Origin: Candidatus Poribacteria bacterium
Lineage (GTDB): Bacteria; Poribacteria; WGA-4E; WGA-3G
Reading direction: 5' to 3'
Length of the DNA stretch: 64,000 bases
Assembly: GCA_958295815.1 (NCBI GenBank)
Contig: OY282374.1
Span: 2,128,856 to 2,192,855 of the forward strand
The position numbers and the translations under genes were made by a program. The notes beneath the pieces are model-generated. The model did not search any database and had not been told where the DNA came from. It worked only from the letters and a program-made list of their open reading frames with translations. Numbering within the stretch: the first letter of the stretch is position 1; the number at the start of each line of letters is the position of its first letter. Shown here piece by piece: positions 42,661 to 52,107 of the stretch.

Positions 42661-44749
42661 TCGCTGCCTCCAGTTTTTTTACGTAGGCATCAATGTGTCG
42701 AAACTGCCATGTCCAGCGTGTGTTGTAAAGGAACTGCCGGAGATCGAAGCGGTTGTCGTCTGGTGAGTAAGATTCGGCGTGGTAGGATGGCGTCAACGTC
42801 GTCAGTTTGTGTCGATTGATAGCGTAGTACCTGAAGAACCGTTTTACCTTTTCGGCGACCTCACGCGGCGGGAGGTGATCCCACTCCTGCACTAATTTTT
42901 CAAACATGCTGACGGGACCGCACTGCTCCATTTTTCGGAGTTGTCCGAAGCGGGTCAATTCCGCATAAGTCATACCCATATCGTCTTCATCGGTTTGCGT
43001 GTAGGTTTCAGTTATCGGTTCGAGTTCCGCTGTCGGTGGTGCCTCAACGATTTCAGCAAGTGCGGAATAACCGAGTTCGTCTTTTGCCCAATTCAGGAAC
43101 CTCCGCAGATCGTGTTTGCTAATGCCGCCGATCGGATTGATGTCGCCGCTACTGCAATCGTATTTTGTAAGGTACCCCCGGAGTGCTTCGTCAACGTTAC
43201 CGGTGCCTAAAACAAGGAGTGTCCCTTGACGGTTTCGTGTCCACGGCATCATCTGTGCAAAGAGGTAACTGATCACCATTCGCAATCTTGCCTGTATGTT
43301 TTGAAGGGCTTGGTTTTCTGTATATGTTCCACCTTCGACCTTGAAACGCGGTGTTTTCTGCGTGATACGCGTAAAGAGCGATTGCAGGGCACTAACGAGT
43401 CCGTCCATGTTAATGTTCAGATGGGATGCTCCTATCTCCTCTGCAAGCTGCTTGGCACGTTTCTGCGTCTCACGCGAACTGTTTTCTGTTCCGATATAAC
43501 ATGTATACAACAGACGATTCGCAAGAAGGCGCGGATCTGTGAAGACGTCAGGCGTTTCGCCTTTTTCCAACCACCGTTCAACGTCGCTGATAACGGCTTC
43601 ATCGTTTTCGTGGATTGCTTTAGCAACGAGTTGACACATCGAACCCACAAGCGTTGCAACAGCACCGCTATCTGCACCGCCAGAGAGCGGAATGAAGTAT
43701 CCGGCTGCGCCGGATCTGCGTAGATAGTCCCAAAGCCAACACGCCGGACCGAGGGCTATCTCCTCCTCCGGTATGTGATAGTGCGGGACGATCTTTGGAC
43801 TCACTCTCGGTGTGTTTTCCGGGTGTGGCGGGTCAAATTCAAAATCGACATCAATCTGCGGAAGTGGTTCCGTTTTGCTGGCTTGGACAGCTCGACTCGC
43901 CTTTGTACCACGATAAGCACGGACATCGTTAAGGTTTACCGTTGCCGTGATTACCTCTACATCTTTGAGTGAGAATTGGGAGCCTTGTGCCAAGATTTCG
44001 CCGTTTTGGGCGATCAGAGCGCAGCCGTCAAAATAGAGTCTACCGCCGTCACATCCCTGTTGGTTAGCGTAGAGATAGACGCCACCGTTTTTCTCACTGG
44101 CGTTTCGGATGAGTGCGATCCTTGTCTCCAATTTCCGCAATTCATGGTGAGAACCCGACCCGTTCGCGATGATCTCGACACCCGCATTACCGAAGTGGAT
44201 ATGTGGACTCATCGGTACGAACAATTCCTCGCAGGTCTCGGATGCCAAGAGCGTATCGCCGGTTGAAATTGCTGCGATACCGATAGGGACATTTTGTTGT
44301 CCAGTCAGTTCGCGAATCTGGCGCGGTAGCGTGTAAGGTTGGGTCGTCCAACCGTGTTCCCAGGGTGTAAACCACCGATGTTCTCGGTAGTTTCCATCGC
44401 TCGCAAGTGTCATCTTCGGACGGATCAACAACACCTTACCATCTAACACGAAAACCCGACAGTTATACCTGACATTTTTATCCATGACAGGCATACCGAT
44501 GTCGCACAGAATTCCGTCTGTGTATTTCCCTTTGAGGATATACGCCAGCGATTCCCAACTGTGCTGTAGCGTGTCTAATTCCAGAAAATGGTCTTCACAA
44601 GAGTAGCCCGTGATTTCCAATTCCGGTCCCAGCCGATACCGCGCACCGCGCGCCTTTGCCATCTCGATGGATTCAATAATACGCTCTGTATTACCCTCAA
44701 AATCGAGACTCCACTGGTTTAGATTGCACGTTGCGAGTACAGCTTTCAT
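42647..44749 (-). CDS. nadE: Glutamine-hydrolysing NAD+ synthetase, large eukaryote-like form
   Basis: The 700-residue enzyme joins a nitrilase-type glutaminase domain and an ATP-pyrophosphatase domain. The glutaminase has E in [14 protein letters not shown] near 43, K in [14 protein letters not shown] near 114, and the nucleophilic Cys in [14 protein letters not shown] near 172. The second domain has the P-loop [17 protein letters not shown] near 357. It makes NAD from nicotinate adenine dinucleotide with glutamine as the ammonia source. Length and motifs resemble the eukaryotic QNS1 form more than bacterial NadE. It begins next to a TTATGGG repeat, with no clear ribosome binding site. Confidence 0.93.
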   Translation of the reverse strand: MKAVLATCNLNQWSLDFEGNTERIIESIEMAKARGARYRLGPELEITGYSCEDHFLELDTLQHSWESLAYILKGKYTDGILCDIGMPVMDKNVRYNCRVFVLDGKVLLIRPKMTLASDGNYREHRWFTPWEHGWTTQPYTLPRQIRELTGQQNVPIGIAAISTGDTLLASETCEELFVPMSPHIHFGNAGVEIIANGSGSHHELRKLETRIALIRNASEKNGGVYLYANQQGCDGGRLYFDGCALIAQNGEILAQGSQFSLKDVEVITATVNLNDVRAYRGTKASRAVQASKTEPLPQIDVDFEFDPPHPENTPRVSPKIVPHYHIPEEEIALGPACWLWDYLRRSGAAGYFIPLSGGADSGAVATLVGSMCQLVAKAIHENDEAVISDVERWLEKGETPDVFTDPRLLANRLLYTCYIGTENSSRETQKRAKQLAEEIGASHLNINMDGLVSALQSLFTRITQKTPRFKVEGGTYTENQALQNIQARLRMVISYLFAQMMPWTRNRQGTLLVLGTGNVDEALRGYLTKYDCSSGDINPIGGISKHDLRRFLNWAKDELGYSALAEIVEAPPTAELEPITETYTQTDEDDMGMTYAELTRFGQLRKMEQCGPVSMFEKLVQEWDHLPPREVAEKVKRFFRYYAINRHKLTTLTPSYHAESYSPDDNRFDLRQFLYNTRWTWQFRHIDAYVKKLEAANGSQ

Positions 44750-44756
44750 GGCTTAA

Positions 44757-44880
44757 TGGTTATGGGTTATGGGTTATGGGTTATGGGTTATAAGTTAAAG
44801 CCTGTGGTAATTGATTCGGTTAGCATGAAACATACCTCTTAACTAATAACTAAGTACCAAGTCCCTATAACCCACAACCC
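44757..44880. repeat. TTATAAG/TTATGGG composite repeat (family A)
   Basis: Four GGGTTAT units grade into TTATAAGTTAAAGCCTGTGG. The right part ends with CTAATAACTAAGTACCAAGT CCCTATAACC. The two ends (GGTTATGGG and CCCTATAACC) are an imperfect inverted repeat. Confidence 0.8.
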
Positions 44881-44884
44881 TCTC

Positions 44885-46228
44885 CTACGTTTTCTGTGGT
44901 TTTTTACGCGCCGCTGGGAACAAGATGTTATTCAATATGAGCCTATATCCGGGTGAATGTTTGTGCAAATCGAGATTCGTCGGGATTCTTCCCTCGCCAA
45001 CAAGGTGACGATAATCCTCTGGATCGTGTCCACCGAGGAACGTGAAGGTCCCCTTTCCCATTTTACCGTGGATATATTTCGCGTAGTTACTGCCTTCCAC
45101 TTCTCCTAAGATCGTAATGGAACCCCGAATCCTGTCCATGTTAAACGATGTTGTCTGTCCGAGGTAGCCTGGCACGACGCTCACATGGTTTTGCGTGAGC
45201 ATCGTTGGGATTGGATCGTGCTTTGCGGCGAATTCAAAAAGCTTGAAATCCTCAACGCCGCTCTGTGCATCCCTGTCAGGATTAGGATTGTCTATATCCG
45301 AGAATTCGTATCGGAACGGATTCGTGTAGAGTTTGAAATTCTCAAACGCCAAAGTCCGCTGAAAATCGAGGTGTGCCTCCGCATCTGACCCGATCGGTGT
45401 GCCATCTAATTCAGGCGCAACAATATCGATTGCTCCACCACGTGTCGCTAATGCGATATCCAACGTTTCTGGTGCGGAACACATCGCGAAGATGAATCCA
45501 CCGTTGATGATATAGTCGGCGATCATCTGTGCTGTCTCACCTTTGTGCCGTGCGACCCGTCGAAAACCCGCTTCTGTAGCGGCTTGTTCAAACATCAGCA
45601 TCCGTTGTTGATACCATACCTGCGTGGAAAACGAGGCGTGGAACTTGCCGTGTTGACCCGTGAAATCCTCATGATGCAGATGCAGCCAATCGTAATCGCC
45701 TGTTTCTAAGACACCGCTTTGGACCTCTTTATCCCAGATTTCGTCGTAAGGAATCTGTGCGTAATCCAGTGCGATTTTGACGGCGTCATCCCAGGGATCT
45801 CGGTAAGGCGATGCCTCGGAGGGCGCGTATACCGCAATTTTCGGTGCCTTTTCCAAGAGGATCTCGTCCATGTTGTTGCCCTGCAGAACGGTCTCCTTGA
45901 TGCTGCTGTACGTTGCATTGTCCATCGGTTCAAAACGGATACCCATGAGTGCGGCATGCAGGCGGACATCTGGCGAATCCGGTAGCACGAACGCACCGCC
46001 TCGGTAGTTCAGCCACCAAAAGCATCGGTACTCACGTGGTACTTCTAATGCCCAGTATGTCAACCCGTAAGCCTTCAGATGATTGGTTTGCGCGCCTGCC
46101 TCCATCGGTATTAAGAGCCATTGCGCAGTTGCGGCGTTTATACCGATAAAGAACAATATGAGTAATAGGAACGAGGTCCTGAGACCTCTACCTATGATAT
46201 GGATGATTTTGGTCGGAATCGTTTTCAT
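44885..46228 (-). CDS. Exported protein of the 'asparagine synthetase B'-labelled Bacteroidetes-type family, function unknown
   Basis: The product of 447 residues has a signal peptide (TSFLLLILFFIGINAATAQ). The conserved block LLIPMEAGAQTNHLKAYGLT, WWLNYRGGAFVLP follows, then IAVYAPSEASPYRDPWDDAV, LHHEDFTGQHGK and GGFIFAMCSAPETLD. Homologues in Bacteroidetes are often named asparagine synthetase B. I see neither an N-terminal catalytic Cys nor an SGG-x-DS ATP loop, so that name is unsupported. The C-terminal GTFTFLGGHDPEDYRH and the near-terminal GYRLILNNILFPAA also fit a secreted, non-synthetase protein. Its ATG overlaps the upstream gene's stop by 4 bp. Confidence 0.7.
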   Translation of the reverse strand: MKTIPTKIIHIIGRGLRTSFLLLILFFIGINAATAQWLLIPMEAGAQTNHLKAYGLTYWALEVPREYRCFWWLNYRGGAFVLPDSPDVRLHAALMGIRFEPMDNATYSSIKETVLQGNNMDEILLEKAPKIAVYAPSEASPYRDPWDDAVKIALDYAQIPYDEIWDKEVQSGVLETGDYDWLHLHHEDFTGQHGKFHASFSTQVWYQQRMLMFEQAATEAGFRRVARHKGETAQMIADYIINGGFIFAMCSAPETLDIALATRGGAIDIVAPELDGTPIGSDAEAHLDFQRTLAFENFKLYTNPFRYEFSDIDNPNPDRDAQSGVEDFKLFEFAAKHDPIPTMLTQNHVSVVPGYLGQTTSFNMDRIRGSITILGEVEGSNYAKYIHGKMGKGTFTFLGGHDPEDYRHLVGEGRIPTNLDLHKHSPGYRLILNNILFPAARKKPQKT

Positions 46229-48975
46229 TGATTTTTACTCGGAGTATTCGCTTGTGGCGTGCCTGCTGCAGCCGCGGGTTCACTGCCAAATACGACTTGC
46301 CCGTTATGCATCAGGGGAGTCTCGGTGGTTCTTGGATCCATTGTATCGATTTTCCAGAGTTGTCCATTATTTTCATAGACAATCCACCGACCCTCTGGTG
46401 GTACCCAGACCGGATGCGATCCGCCTTTTCGAGTGAGCTGCTGCTCCATAGGCACCCCGTCATCGGAATAGGTAATAAGCCAAATCTGTTGGTAGTCGCC
46501 TATCGTTCGCGTGAATGCGAGTTGATTCGGGTTCGCGGGTGACCATGTCGGTTCTATATCGTCTGTATCTGGAGATATTACAATCGGCTCAACGCTCTGT
46601 GCGACTTGATCAAAGGCATAGATATTGCGGTTCTGTTCGCCATCGTTTGAAAACATCGCGTCTGGATTTTCGATTGTCCCGACTGTAACGTAAGCGAGCA
46701 TTGAGCTGTCGCTGTTCCATGCGGGTGTGAAACTTTGCATCGCAGTTGACGGCACAACGAAGTCAGATTCGCTCGGAATATGCCGTATGATGACGCGACT
46801 GCGGTTTCCCAATCCCGGACGAGTATAGGCAACATATTCGGCGTCGGGTGAGATTGCAGTATCGTCTGCCATCTGTCGTCTGTCAAGAAGCAGACCGCCA
46901 TTCGGCATATCACGATTCCGAAGAATGACGTTCCCATCTCTGTCTTGATAGACAAGCGTCCCATCGTTGGCGACTGTCGGATTGTAGCCGACCCCTAAAG
47001 GCGTGCTACCGCCGTCGGGCGACATTCCCCAGATGACATCGTCGTAAGCAAAGTAGATGAACGCTGGCAATTGATCCACTGTTTCTAATGTAGACATATC
47101 CGGTTCTTGCGCATTTTCGGATTCGCGCATCTGTGTGCTGTTTTTCTCTATCAGCTTCGGGTCAATATCTTTTTTCAGGCTAAACTCTTCCATGCCACCT
47201 GATTCCCAACCTGAACCCTTGGCTTTCCAGATAAAACCGAGTCCCTTCGTCCAATACTTCCATTCCTCATTTAAACGTCCGTTGCGGGTGACACGAAAAA
47301 TGTCTTCAGGTTCACCATAGCGTTTCCTAATTTCCCAACGACCCCCGTCCTCAATTTCCGCCATATTTCCATCTCTATCAATGTAGACTGCGAGAATTTC
47401 AATGTCAATATGTGCTGTTGTTTCTCCGGGAAACACATTAACAGGCATCGGCTCACCGCGGACAGGATGCCGTGTGCCGTATATCCCGACCCCATCAGCG
47501 ATACCTGTCATCTGGTCGTTGTTAGCGTCCATTATTGCCATGATGTAATAACTGCCAGGGAGCACGCTGACTTGGTAGCTGCCATCACTGGCAACATCAA
47601 TCGGCATTGCAATCGGGGCACTGAAATCAGCCGTGTAAGAAAGTGTTAAAATGCCCTGCTGAATAGCCTGTCCGTCCCAGATGACGCGTCCGGCAATACT
47701 GCCTTGTTCAATGTGTGTTTCTATACTCGGTGGGGTTGCGTGAAGGAGTCCGTTGGAATCGTAGCGAGCACTTAGCACAAGTTCAATCTCTTGTGTGTCA
47801 TTTTCTGCTAACGTTAGGGCGGATGGGGGCTGCGTTGTAATGTCCACTGTGCCGTAACCACCTAACCCGTCGCCTTTGCTGTATCTGCCGTCTTTGTCGG
47901 CGTCGAGATTGGCGATGACATAGTATTCGTCGGCTGGGAGTGCGAAGCGGAATGTACCACTCGGACCGGTTTCTGCACTTGCAACCGGCGTAACCAAGGC
48001 GGAATCTGAGTAGACTTCAATCCGTGCACTTCCATCTTTCGGAACCGGAGATACAGTGCCTGATAGTGTACTTGTGGCTTTTTCTTGTGTTTTTTTGCGG
48101 GTCTGATAGGTAGCCGTAATTGCGACTTCTATATTTTCGGTGAATTTATTCGCAGAAACCAAAACAGGTTGCGGGAAGTTCCCACGTTTCCGCATATCCT
48201 CAACGCCGTAGAATCCGAAGTCGTCACCCGTATCCAGTTTATTCGTCCTGTTGTTATCAACAATCGCCATTAGGTAGTATTTTCCCGGCGGGAGATTGAG
48301 CGTCCAGCTACCAGTGTCTGTCATTTTGGCAATACCAGCGCGATATTTCCAAGATAAATCTGTATACGCAAGGATTAACGCCGTTGAATCTGCTCTGAGA
48401 GATTTCGGGTTATTGGGTGCCTGACGAAGGAAGCTGATTGTGCCGCTACACCCCGATGTTGCTTTGCGTAACTCCGTCTGGAATTGCTGGAATTGGGTTG
48501 GTGCGTATTCGGATAACGGAACGACCTTCGGTGCACCGTCGACATAGGTGGCTCGTGCTGTTATCGGGATTTCTAAACCTCGAATCTTTTCTCCGTCTTG
48601 GACCTCAATTACCTGTTTGTTTTGTGTTTTGTCATTCCAGTCGGTAATTCCGAACATACCCAAACCGTCACCGGTATCAAAGCTGCCAGATTTATCGACA
48701 TCAACGTAAGCGACGAGATAGTAGCGTCCGGGTTCTACGCGGAGTGTGAATTGTCCATCGCCGAGTTGTGGGATCCCGCTGATATAAACCTGCTGGAGTG
48801 CTTCGTCCCAATAGACGGACACACTTGTATGTGACAGGTCTTGTCCTTTCCAGACGACTTTCCCTGCCAAGGTTGCCGTCATCCGTTTTGCCGTAGCGTC
48901 CTTCTGCGTTTGACAGAGTGCCTCACCGACAAGCCCGATACTGATGGTAAGTAGTAAAAGCATCAACCGTTTCAT
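46225..48975 (-). CDS. Exported multi-domain protein: four Ca-loop repeat domains plus TolB-like propeller
   Basis: Using the ATG at 48975 (AAGGAA upstream), the 916-residue protein has a signal peptide (MLLLLLTISIGLVGEALC). Four transthyretin/carboxypeptidase-regulatory-like repeats follow. Each ends in a YY-x-(V/M)A segment followed by a calcium-loop-like motif: DVDKSGSFDTGDGLG, DNNRTNKLDTGDDFG, DADKDGRYSKGDGLG and DANNDQMTGIADGVG. A spacer leads to a C-terminal TolB/WD40-type propeller (AISPDAEYVAYTRPG, PTWSPANPNQLAFTRT). It is likely periplasmic or secreted. A longer frame to 49002 adds MKKQREGTE. It overlaps the next gene by an ATGA. Confidence 0.75.
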   Translation of the reverse strand: MKRLMLLLLTISIGLVGEALCQTQKDATAKRMTATLAGKVVWKGQDLSHTSVSVYWDEALQQVYISGIPQLGDGQFTLRVEPGRYYLVAYVDVDKSGSFDTGDGLGMFGITDWNDKTQNKQVIEVQDGEKIRGLEIPITARATYVDGAPKVVPLSEYAPTQFQQFQTELRKATSGCSGTISFLRQAPNNPKSLRADSTALILAYTDLSWKYRAGIAKMTDTGSWTLNLPPGKYYLMAIVDNNRTNKLDTGDDFGFYGVEDMRKRGNFPQPVLVSANKFTENIEVAITATYQTRKKTQEKATSTLSGTVSPVPKDGSARIEVYSDSALVTPVASAETGPSGTFRFALPADEYYVIANLDADKDGRYSKGDGLGGYGTVDITTQPPSALTLAENDTQEIELVLSARYDSNGLLHATPPSIETHIEQGSIAGRVIWDGQAIQQGILTLSYTADFSAPIAMPIDVASDGSYQVSVLPGSYYIMAIMDANNDQMTGIADGVGIYGTRHPVRGEPMPVNVFPGETTAHIDIEILAVYIDRDGNMAEIEDGGRWEIRKRYGEPEDIFRVTRNGRLNEEWKYWTKGLGFIWKAKGSGWESGGMEEFSLKKDIDPKLIEKNSTQMRESENAQEPDMSTLETVDQLPAFIYFAYDDVIWGMSPDGGSTPLGVGYNPTVANDGTLVYQDRDGNVILRNRDMPNGGLLLDRRQMADDTAISPDAEYVAYTRPGLGNRSRVIIRHIPSESDFVVPSTAMQSFTPAWNSDSSMLAYVTVGTIENPDAMFSNDGEQNRNIYAFDQVAQSVEPIVISPDTDDIEPTWSPANPNQLAFTRTIGDYQQIWLITYSDDGVPMEQQLTRKGGSHPVWVPPEGRWIVYENNGQLWKIDTMDPRTTETPLMHNGQVVFGSEPAAAAGTPQANTPSKNQ

Positions 48976-49061
48976 TTCTGTTCCTTCACGTTGTTTTTTC
49001 ATGTTTTTTGATAATTATAATACTAACACATAGCACGATCATTTGCAAATAGAGATTCTTA

Positions 49062-49287
49062 TGGGGTTTTGGGTTATAAGTTATAAGTTATAAGTTATAA
49101 GTTAATCCTTGTGGTAATTGCGCAGGTTTAGTATGCAGAAGCACTTTTGGGTTATGGGTAGTGGGTTGTCTGAACCAGGATTTACAGGATTCAAGGATTT
49201 TCAGGATTATAGGGAAGATGAATCAACGCCGAATGCGCGTGTTGCCTCGCAGTGAGAGTCGGCGGGGGTTGAAAACCTCTCCCACAT
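49062..49287. repeat. Family A composite, family B unit and a hairpin module in series
   Basis: GGGTTATAAG units (49070-49105) run into GGTAATTGCGCAGGTTTAGT (to about 49165). A family B unit follows (49166-49211), then a GTCGGCGGGGGTTGAAAACC hairpin-type module (49257-49287). The 531-bp stretch 48976-49507 holds nothing else but a promoter and a micro-ORF. Confidence 0.8.
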
Positions 49288-49359
49288 TTACAATATATTT
49301 GGTTTGGGTGTTTCAGAGTGTTAGTGTCAAAAATTTTACACACTTATCGGTAATTGCAC

Positions 49360-49388
49360 TTGAAAAATAATAATAATTCTTATATAAT
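49360..49388 (+). promoter_or_regulatory. Promoter for the micro-ORF and membrane protein
   Basis: TTGAAA (49360-49365) and TATAAT (49383-49388) are 17 bp apart in very AT-rich sequence. The transcript would start near 49395, about 110 nt before the ATG at 49508. Confidence 0.6.
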
Positions 49389-49411
49389 AAATATAAAATA
49401 AAATAATATAT

Positions 49412-49489
49412 ATGAGTCAATATTATTTTGGATGTTGTTATTTCCCTTGTTGCCAAACAGATATGGTTGAAGATCATTGCTGCGAATGA
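49412..49489 (+). CDS. Cysteine-rich leader micro-ORF (candidate)
   Basis: A 25-codon frame starts 16 nt after the predicted transcript start and ends 18 nt before the next gene. It encodes MSQYYFGCCYFPCCQTDMVE followed by DHCCE, with six Cys as three CC pairs. There is no Shine-Dalgarno, so coding is uncertain. It could be a leader peptide or a small metal binder. Confidence 0.35.
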   Translation: MSQYYFGCCYFPCCQTDMVEDHCCE

Positions 49490-49507
49490 AATTAATGGAG
49501 AACCTTT

Positions 49508-50005
49508 ATGACCCGCAAAGTCGCTATGTTCATGGTAGTTGTCTTGTTTTTCAACATTTCACTGTCCTGTTTCCCACAGCTGATAGACGTACAACAACTG
49601 GCGAAAGCCGACGCAGAAACTGATACTAATAGAGATATGTGGCTCTTTTTAAGTGGCAGTACTTGTGCACTGGGAATTCTTGCTGGATACGGTGTAGGTT
49701 CAATGATTGATCCCAATTGGACTTCTGGACTTTTGGGATCAAGCCCTAATGATGCCCAGTGCAATGGAATGTTTATAGGTCCAGCAGTGGGTTACCTATC
49801 TCTATTGATTGCAATCTCCGTGATTCCTGCGCGTCCTTCAGCTGAGAGACTCCTCGGAAAATCACCTGAATATATTCAGGCTTATACCAAGGCATATAAG
49901 GATGAAACTCAGTGGATTCGGACCAAGTCGATGTACGTGGGAATTATCCCCGGAACTTTCTTTGGGTGCCTAATCGCGTATGCGATACTCACATCCGGCT
50001 ACTGA
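49508..50005 (+). CDS. Small membrane protein of unknown function
   Basis: This 165-residue protein has an N-terminal signal-type segment (AMFMVVVLFFNISLSC) and three further hydrophobic stretches (LSGSTCALGILAGYGVGS, GYLSLLIAISVI, GIIPGTFFGCLIAYAIL), joined by charged loops. GGAGAA precedes the ATG. I do not recognise the family. The sequence before Cys 21 is not a canonical lipobox. It is preceded by the Cys-rich micro-ORF on the same transcript. Confidence 0.7.
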   Translation: MTRKVAMFMVVVLFFNISLSCFPQLIDVQQLAKADAETDTNRDMWLFLSGSTCALGILAGYGVGSMIDPNWTSGLLGSSPNDAQCNGMFIGPAVGYLSLLIAISVIPARPSAERLLGKSPEYIQAYTKAYKDETQWIRTKSMYVGIIPGTFFGCLIAYAILTSGY

Positions 50006-50048
50006 TAACCTACTATGCCTTTATTAGTCTTTCCTATCCGTGTTGTGC

Positions 50049-50343
50049 GGGGTTAGAAACCCCGCCAGCGAATGAGAGGGTTGTTGCTACGTGAAATGTT
50101 CACATATTTTCGGACTTTACTAAAAAAACTACTATAAATAGAAAAGTGGTGAATAGCAAAGCCACTCACACTCAGTAAATATTTCCCGCAACGACTTATT
50201 ATGATTTAACCCACCACCCCTAACCGAAAGCACACCAGTTTGCGTACTCACAACTCATAACCTTCTCCTAAATTGTGCTATTCAGTTTTTGGATTTTTCT
50301 GGATTCTATAGAAGAAATCGGGATTCGGAGATCCCTCCTACAA
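50049..50343. repeat. Family E element copy 2 and scattered repeat fragments
   Basis: At 50049-50128 GCGGGGTTAGAAACCCCGCC begins a stretch nearly identical to 31313-31392. The left inverted end of copy 1 is missing here. Family A remnants (50210-50275) and a hairpin unit ATCGGGATTCGGAGATCCCT (50311-50343) follow. No gene is seen in 50006-50501. Confidence 0.7.
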
Positions 50344-50377
50344 AAAAACTGAATGTCCCTGCTGTCTCCCAAAAAAT

Positions 50378-50407
50378 TTGACTTTTACCCTTAATATATG
50401 GTATAAT
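50378..50407 (+). promoter_or_regulatory. Promoter for the LamG-type gene
   Basis: TTGACT (50378-50383) and TATAAT (50402-50407) are 18 bp apart; the leader is about 85 nt and carries GAGGAG before the ATG. Confidence 0.6.
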
Positions 50408-50501
50408 ATTGTGACTTTACCTACGCGTGTGGGTATATAATGTGTTTTCCATCCTTGAGGGGAATTAGTCCCCTATAATCTCTATAGAGGAGCTCCAAGC
50501 A

Positions 50502-51266
50502 ATGAGAATAGCAGGCTATTACATCTGTTCCGTCCTGCTGATGCTGTGTATATCTATGCCAGCACTCGCACAAGACGCACAAGCAGATAATCTACTCGGC
50601 TGGTGGTTATTTGATAGCGAAAAAGACGAGATAGGCAACTGGGACGACATAGAACTCCACGGTGCTGAACTCGAAGACGGTCAGCTGATTGTTGAGACCG
50701 GAAGATGGGCACACGCGCTTGAATACTCTGGACCCGATATCGAAGAGAAGACTTTGATGACATGGGTCGCATTGGACAGTCTCAACCCTACAGCAGGTTC
50801 GGCACTCACACTCGATAAAGCCACGGAGGACCAATTCAACGCGATCGTCTATGCTGAACGCCTGCCGAAGCAATGGATGTCCGGGAGCAGTTGGTTTCAC
50901 CGCACTGAAGACTTCCCGAAGGCACACAATGAAAACAAAGAAGGCGAAATGGTTTATTTAGCCTTCACTTATGAAGATAAGGGTGGGACTTACAAGATCA
51001 CTGGCTACCGCAACGGTCAGAACCTCGGTAGTTATGAGAAGGGCGACATCAAAACCTGGCCCACAGGTGATGCTGAAGCGATCTGGGGAAAACGGCATAC
51101 AAATGGACTCGATGGTCCCGGTGATCTCAACGCGCATATTGAGGAATCCCGTATCTACTCTGTTGCATTGAGCGAAGCCGAAGTCAACGAAATGGAAATT
51201 GGAACGCTCTCTGTTGATCCTCAAGGCAAACTCGCTACCAGATGGGCGAAACTCAAATCAGATTAA
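50502..51266 (+). CDS. Exported LamG/concanavalin A-like domain protein with C-terminal tail
   Basis: The 254-residue product has a signal peptide (YYICSVLLMLCISMPALAQ) and a LamG-type jelly-roll domain: LLGWWLFDSEKDEIGNWDDI at the front, then IEESRIYSVALSEAEVNEME. The domain binds carbohydrate or protein ligands outside the cell. The last 18 residues, SVDPQGKLATRWAKLKSD, are not part of LamG. They match the tails of the proteins at 51355-52038 and 54185-55213. A hairpin terminator follows. Confidence 0.82.
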   Translation: MRIAGYYICSVLLMLCISMPALAQDAQADNLLGWWLFDSEKDEIGNWDDIELHGAELEDGQLIVETGRWAHALEYSGPDIEEKTLMTWVALDSLNPTAGSALTLDKATEDQFNAIVYAERLPKQWMSGSSWFHRTEDFPKAHNENKEGEMVYLAFTYEDKGGTYKITGYRNGQNLGSYEKGDIKTWPTGDAEAIWGKRHTNGLDGPGDLNAHIEESRIYSVALSEAEVNEMEIGTLSVDPQGKLATRWAKLKSD

Positions 51267-51276
51267 TTCCTGAATT

Positions 51277-51310
51277 GTAGGGCGAGGTCCCCGGACCTTC
51301 GCCCTACTTT
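51277..51310 (+). terminator. Rho-independent terminator
   Basis: GTAGGGCGAGGTCC pairs with GGACCTTCGCCCTAC (one bulged base), followed by TTT. It closes the LamG transcript. Confidence 0.75.
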
Positions 51311-51354
51311 CGTGTAGCACGTACTACTGACAGACCTTACTTAACTAAAACGCG

Positions 51355-52038
51355 ATGCACATTATGAAATGCCGAATAATCCTCTTTCTGATGTACATTA
51401 GTATCTGTCTTGCATCGGTTGCTACTGCCAATGAGCACGCTTGGACATTTGACGACAATGCCGCAGATTGGCGTCCTGCAAACGGCACATGGGAAGTAGA
51501 AGATGGCGTCTATAAACAGACAACGCGCTATGGTAAGGCACAAAAAGCGTTAGTTGAGGGAATGGAATGGACAGATCACACGATTGAAGCGAAGGTCCGT
51601 ATTGAGGATGGACATTGGGCTGGCATTGTTTTCCGCGCACAAAACGAATTTGAGTATTACGTCTATCTCATCTGCCCGAAAGAAAATAAATCAGAACTGT
51701 GGCGGCACCGTCGCAGCACTGCTTTTAAAGATGGATTTGAGGGACGTGACGAGATTGAACACGATATCGAACCTATCGGACTTACCCTTACCCGAAACGA
51801 ATGGTTCACCCTCAGCGCAACCGTTGAAGGTAGTCGAATTGCTCTCGCTATTGACGGCATAGAACAAGGTGTATTCATTGACGACACGTATCCTCGCGGT
51901 AAGGTCGGTGTCTGGACATGGGACACCCAAGCCAGTTTTGATGATGTCAGTGTCAAGGGTGTGACCCCACCGATTCTCACAGCAGTCGAACCTAACGGAA
52001 AACTCGCTACATCGTGGGCAGTCCTAAAAAGAAAATAG
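51355..52038 (+). CDS. Exported DUF1080/LamG-like protein with C-terminal tail
   Basis: The 227-residue product begins MHIMKCRIILFLMYISICLA, a signal peptide. A jelly-roll domain of the 3-keto-disaccharide hydrolase (DUF1080) or glycoside hydrolase-16-like type follows: AWTFDDNAADWRPANGTWEV, VRIEDGHWAGIVFRAQN and NEWFTLSATVEGSRIALAID. The C-terminus AVEPNGKLATSWAVLKRK repeats the tail of the upstream LamG protein. The second ATG (51364) is equally possible as start. Enzyme activity is not proven. Confidence 0.78.
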   Translation: MHIMKCRIILFLMYISICLASVATANEHAWTFDDNAADWRPANGTWEVEDGVYKQTTRYGKAQKALVEGMEWTDHTIEAKVRIEDGHWAGIVFRAQNEFEYYVYLICPKENKSELWRHRRSTAFKDGFEGRDEIEHDIEPIGLTLTRNEWFTLSATVEGSRIALAIDGIEQGVFIDDTYPRGKVGVWTWDTQASFDDVSVKGVTPPILTAVEPNGKLATSWAVLKRK

Positions 52039-52107
52039 TCGGATGTAATCCATAAACCAAATAATCTAATTTAAACACGCATTTCATACGTGTATAGGAG
52101 GATTTTA

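Noticed and set aside
44885..46228. Asparagine synthetase B
   Set aside because: The database-style name does not fit: there is no N-terminal nucleophilic Cys or ATP-pyrophosphatase loop, and the protein has a signal peptide.
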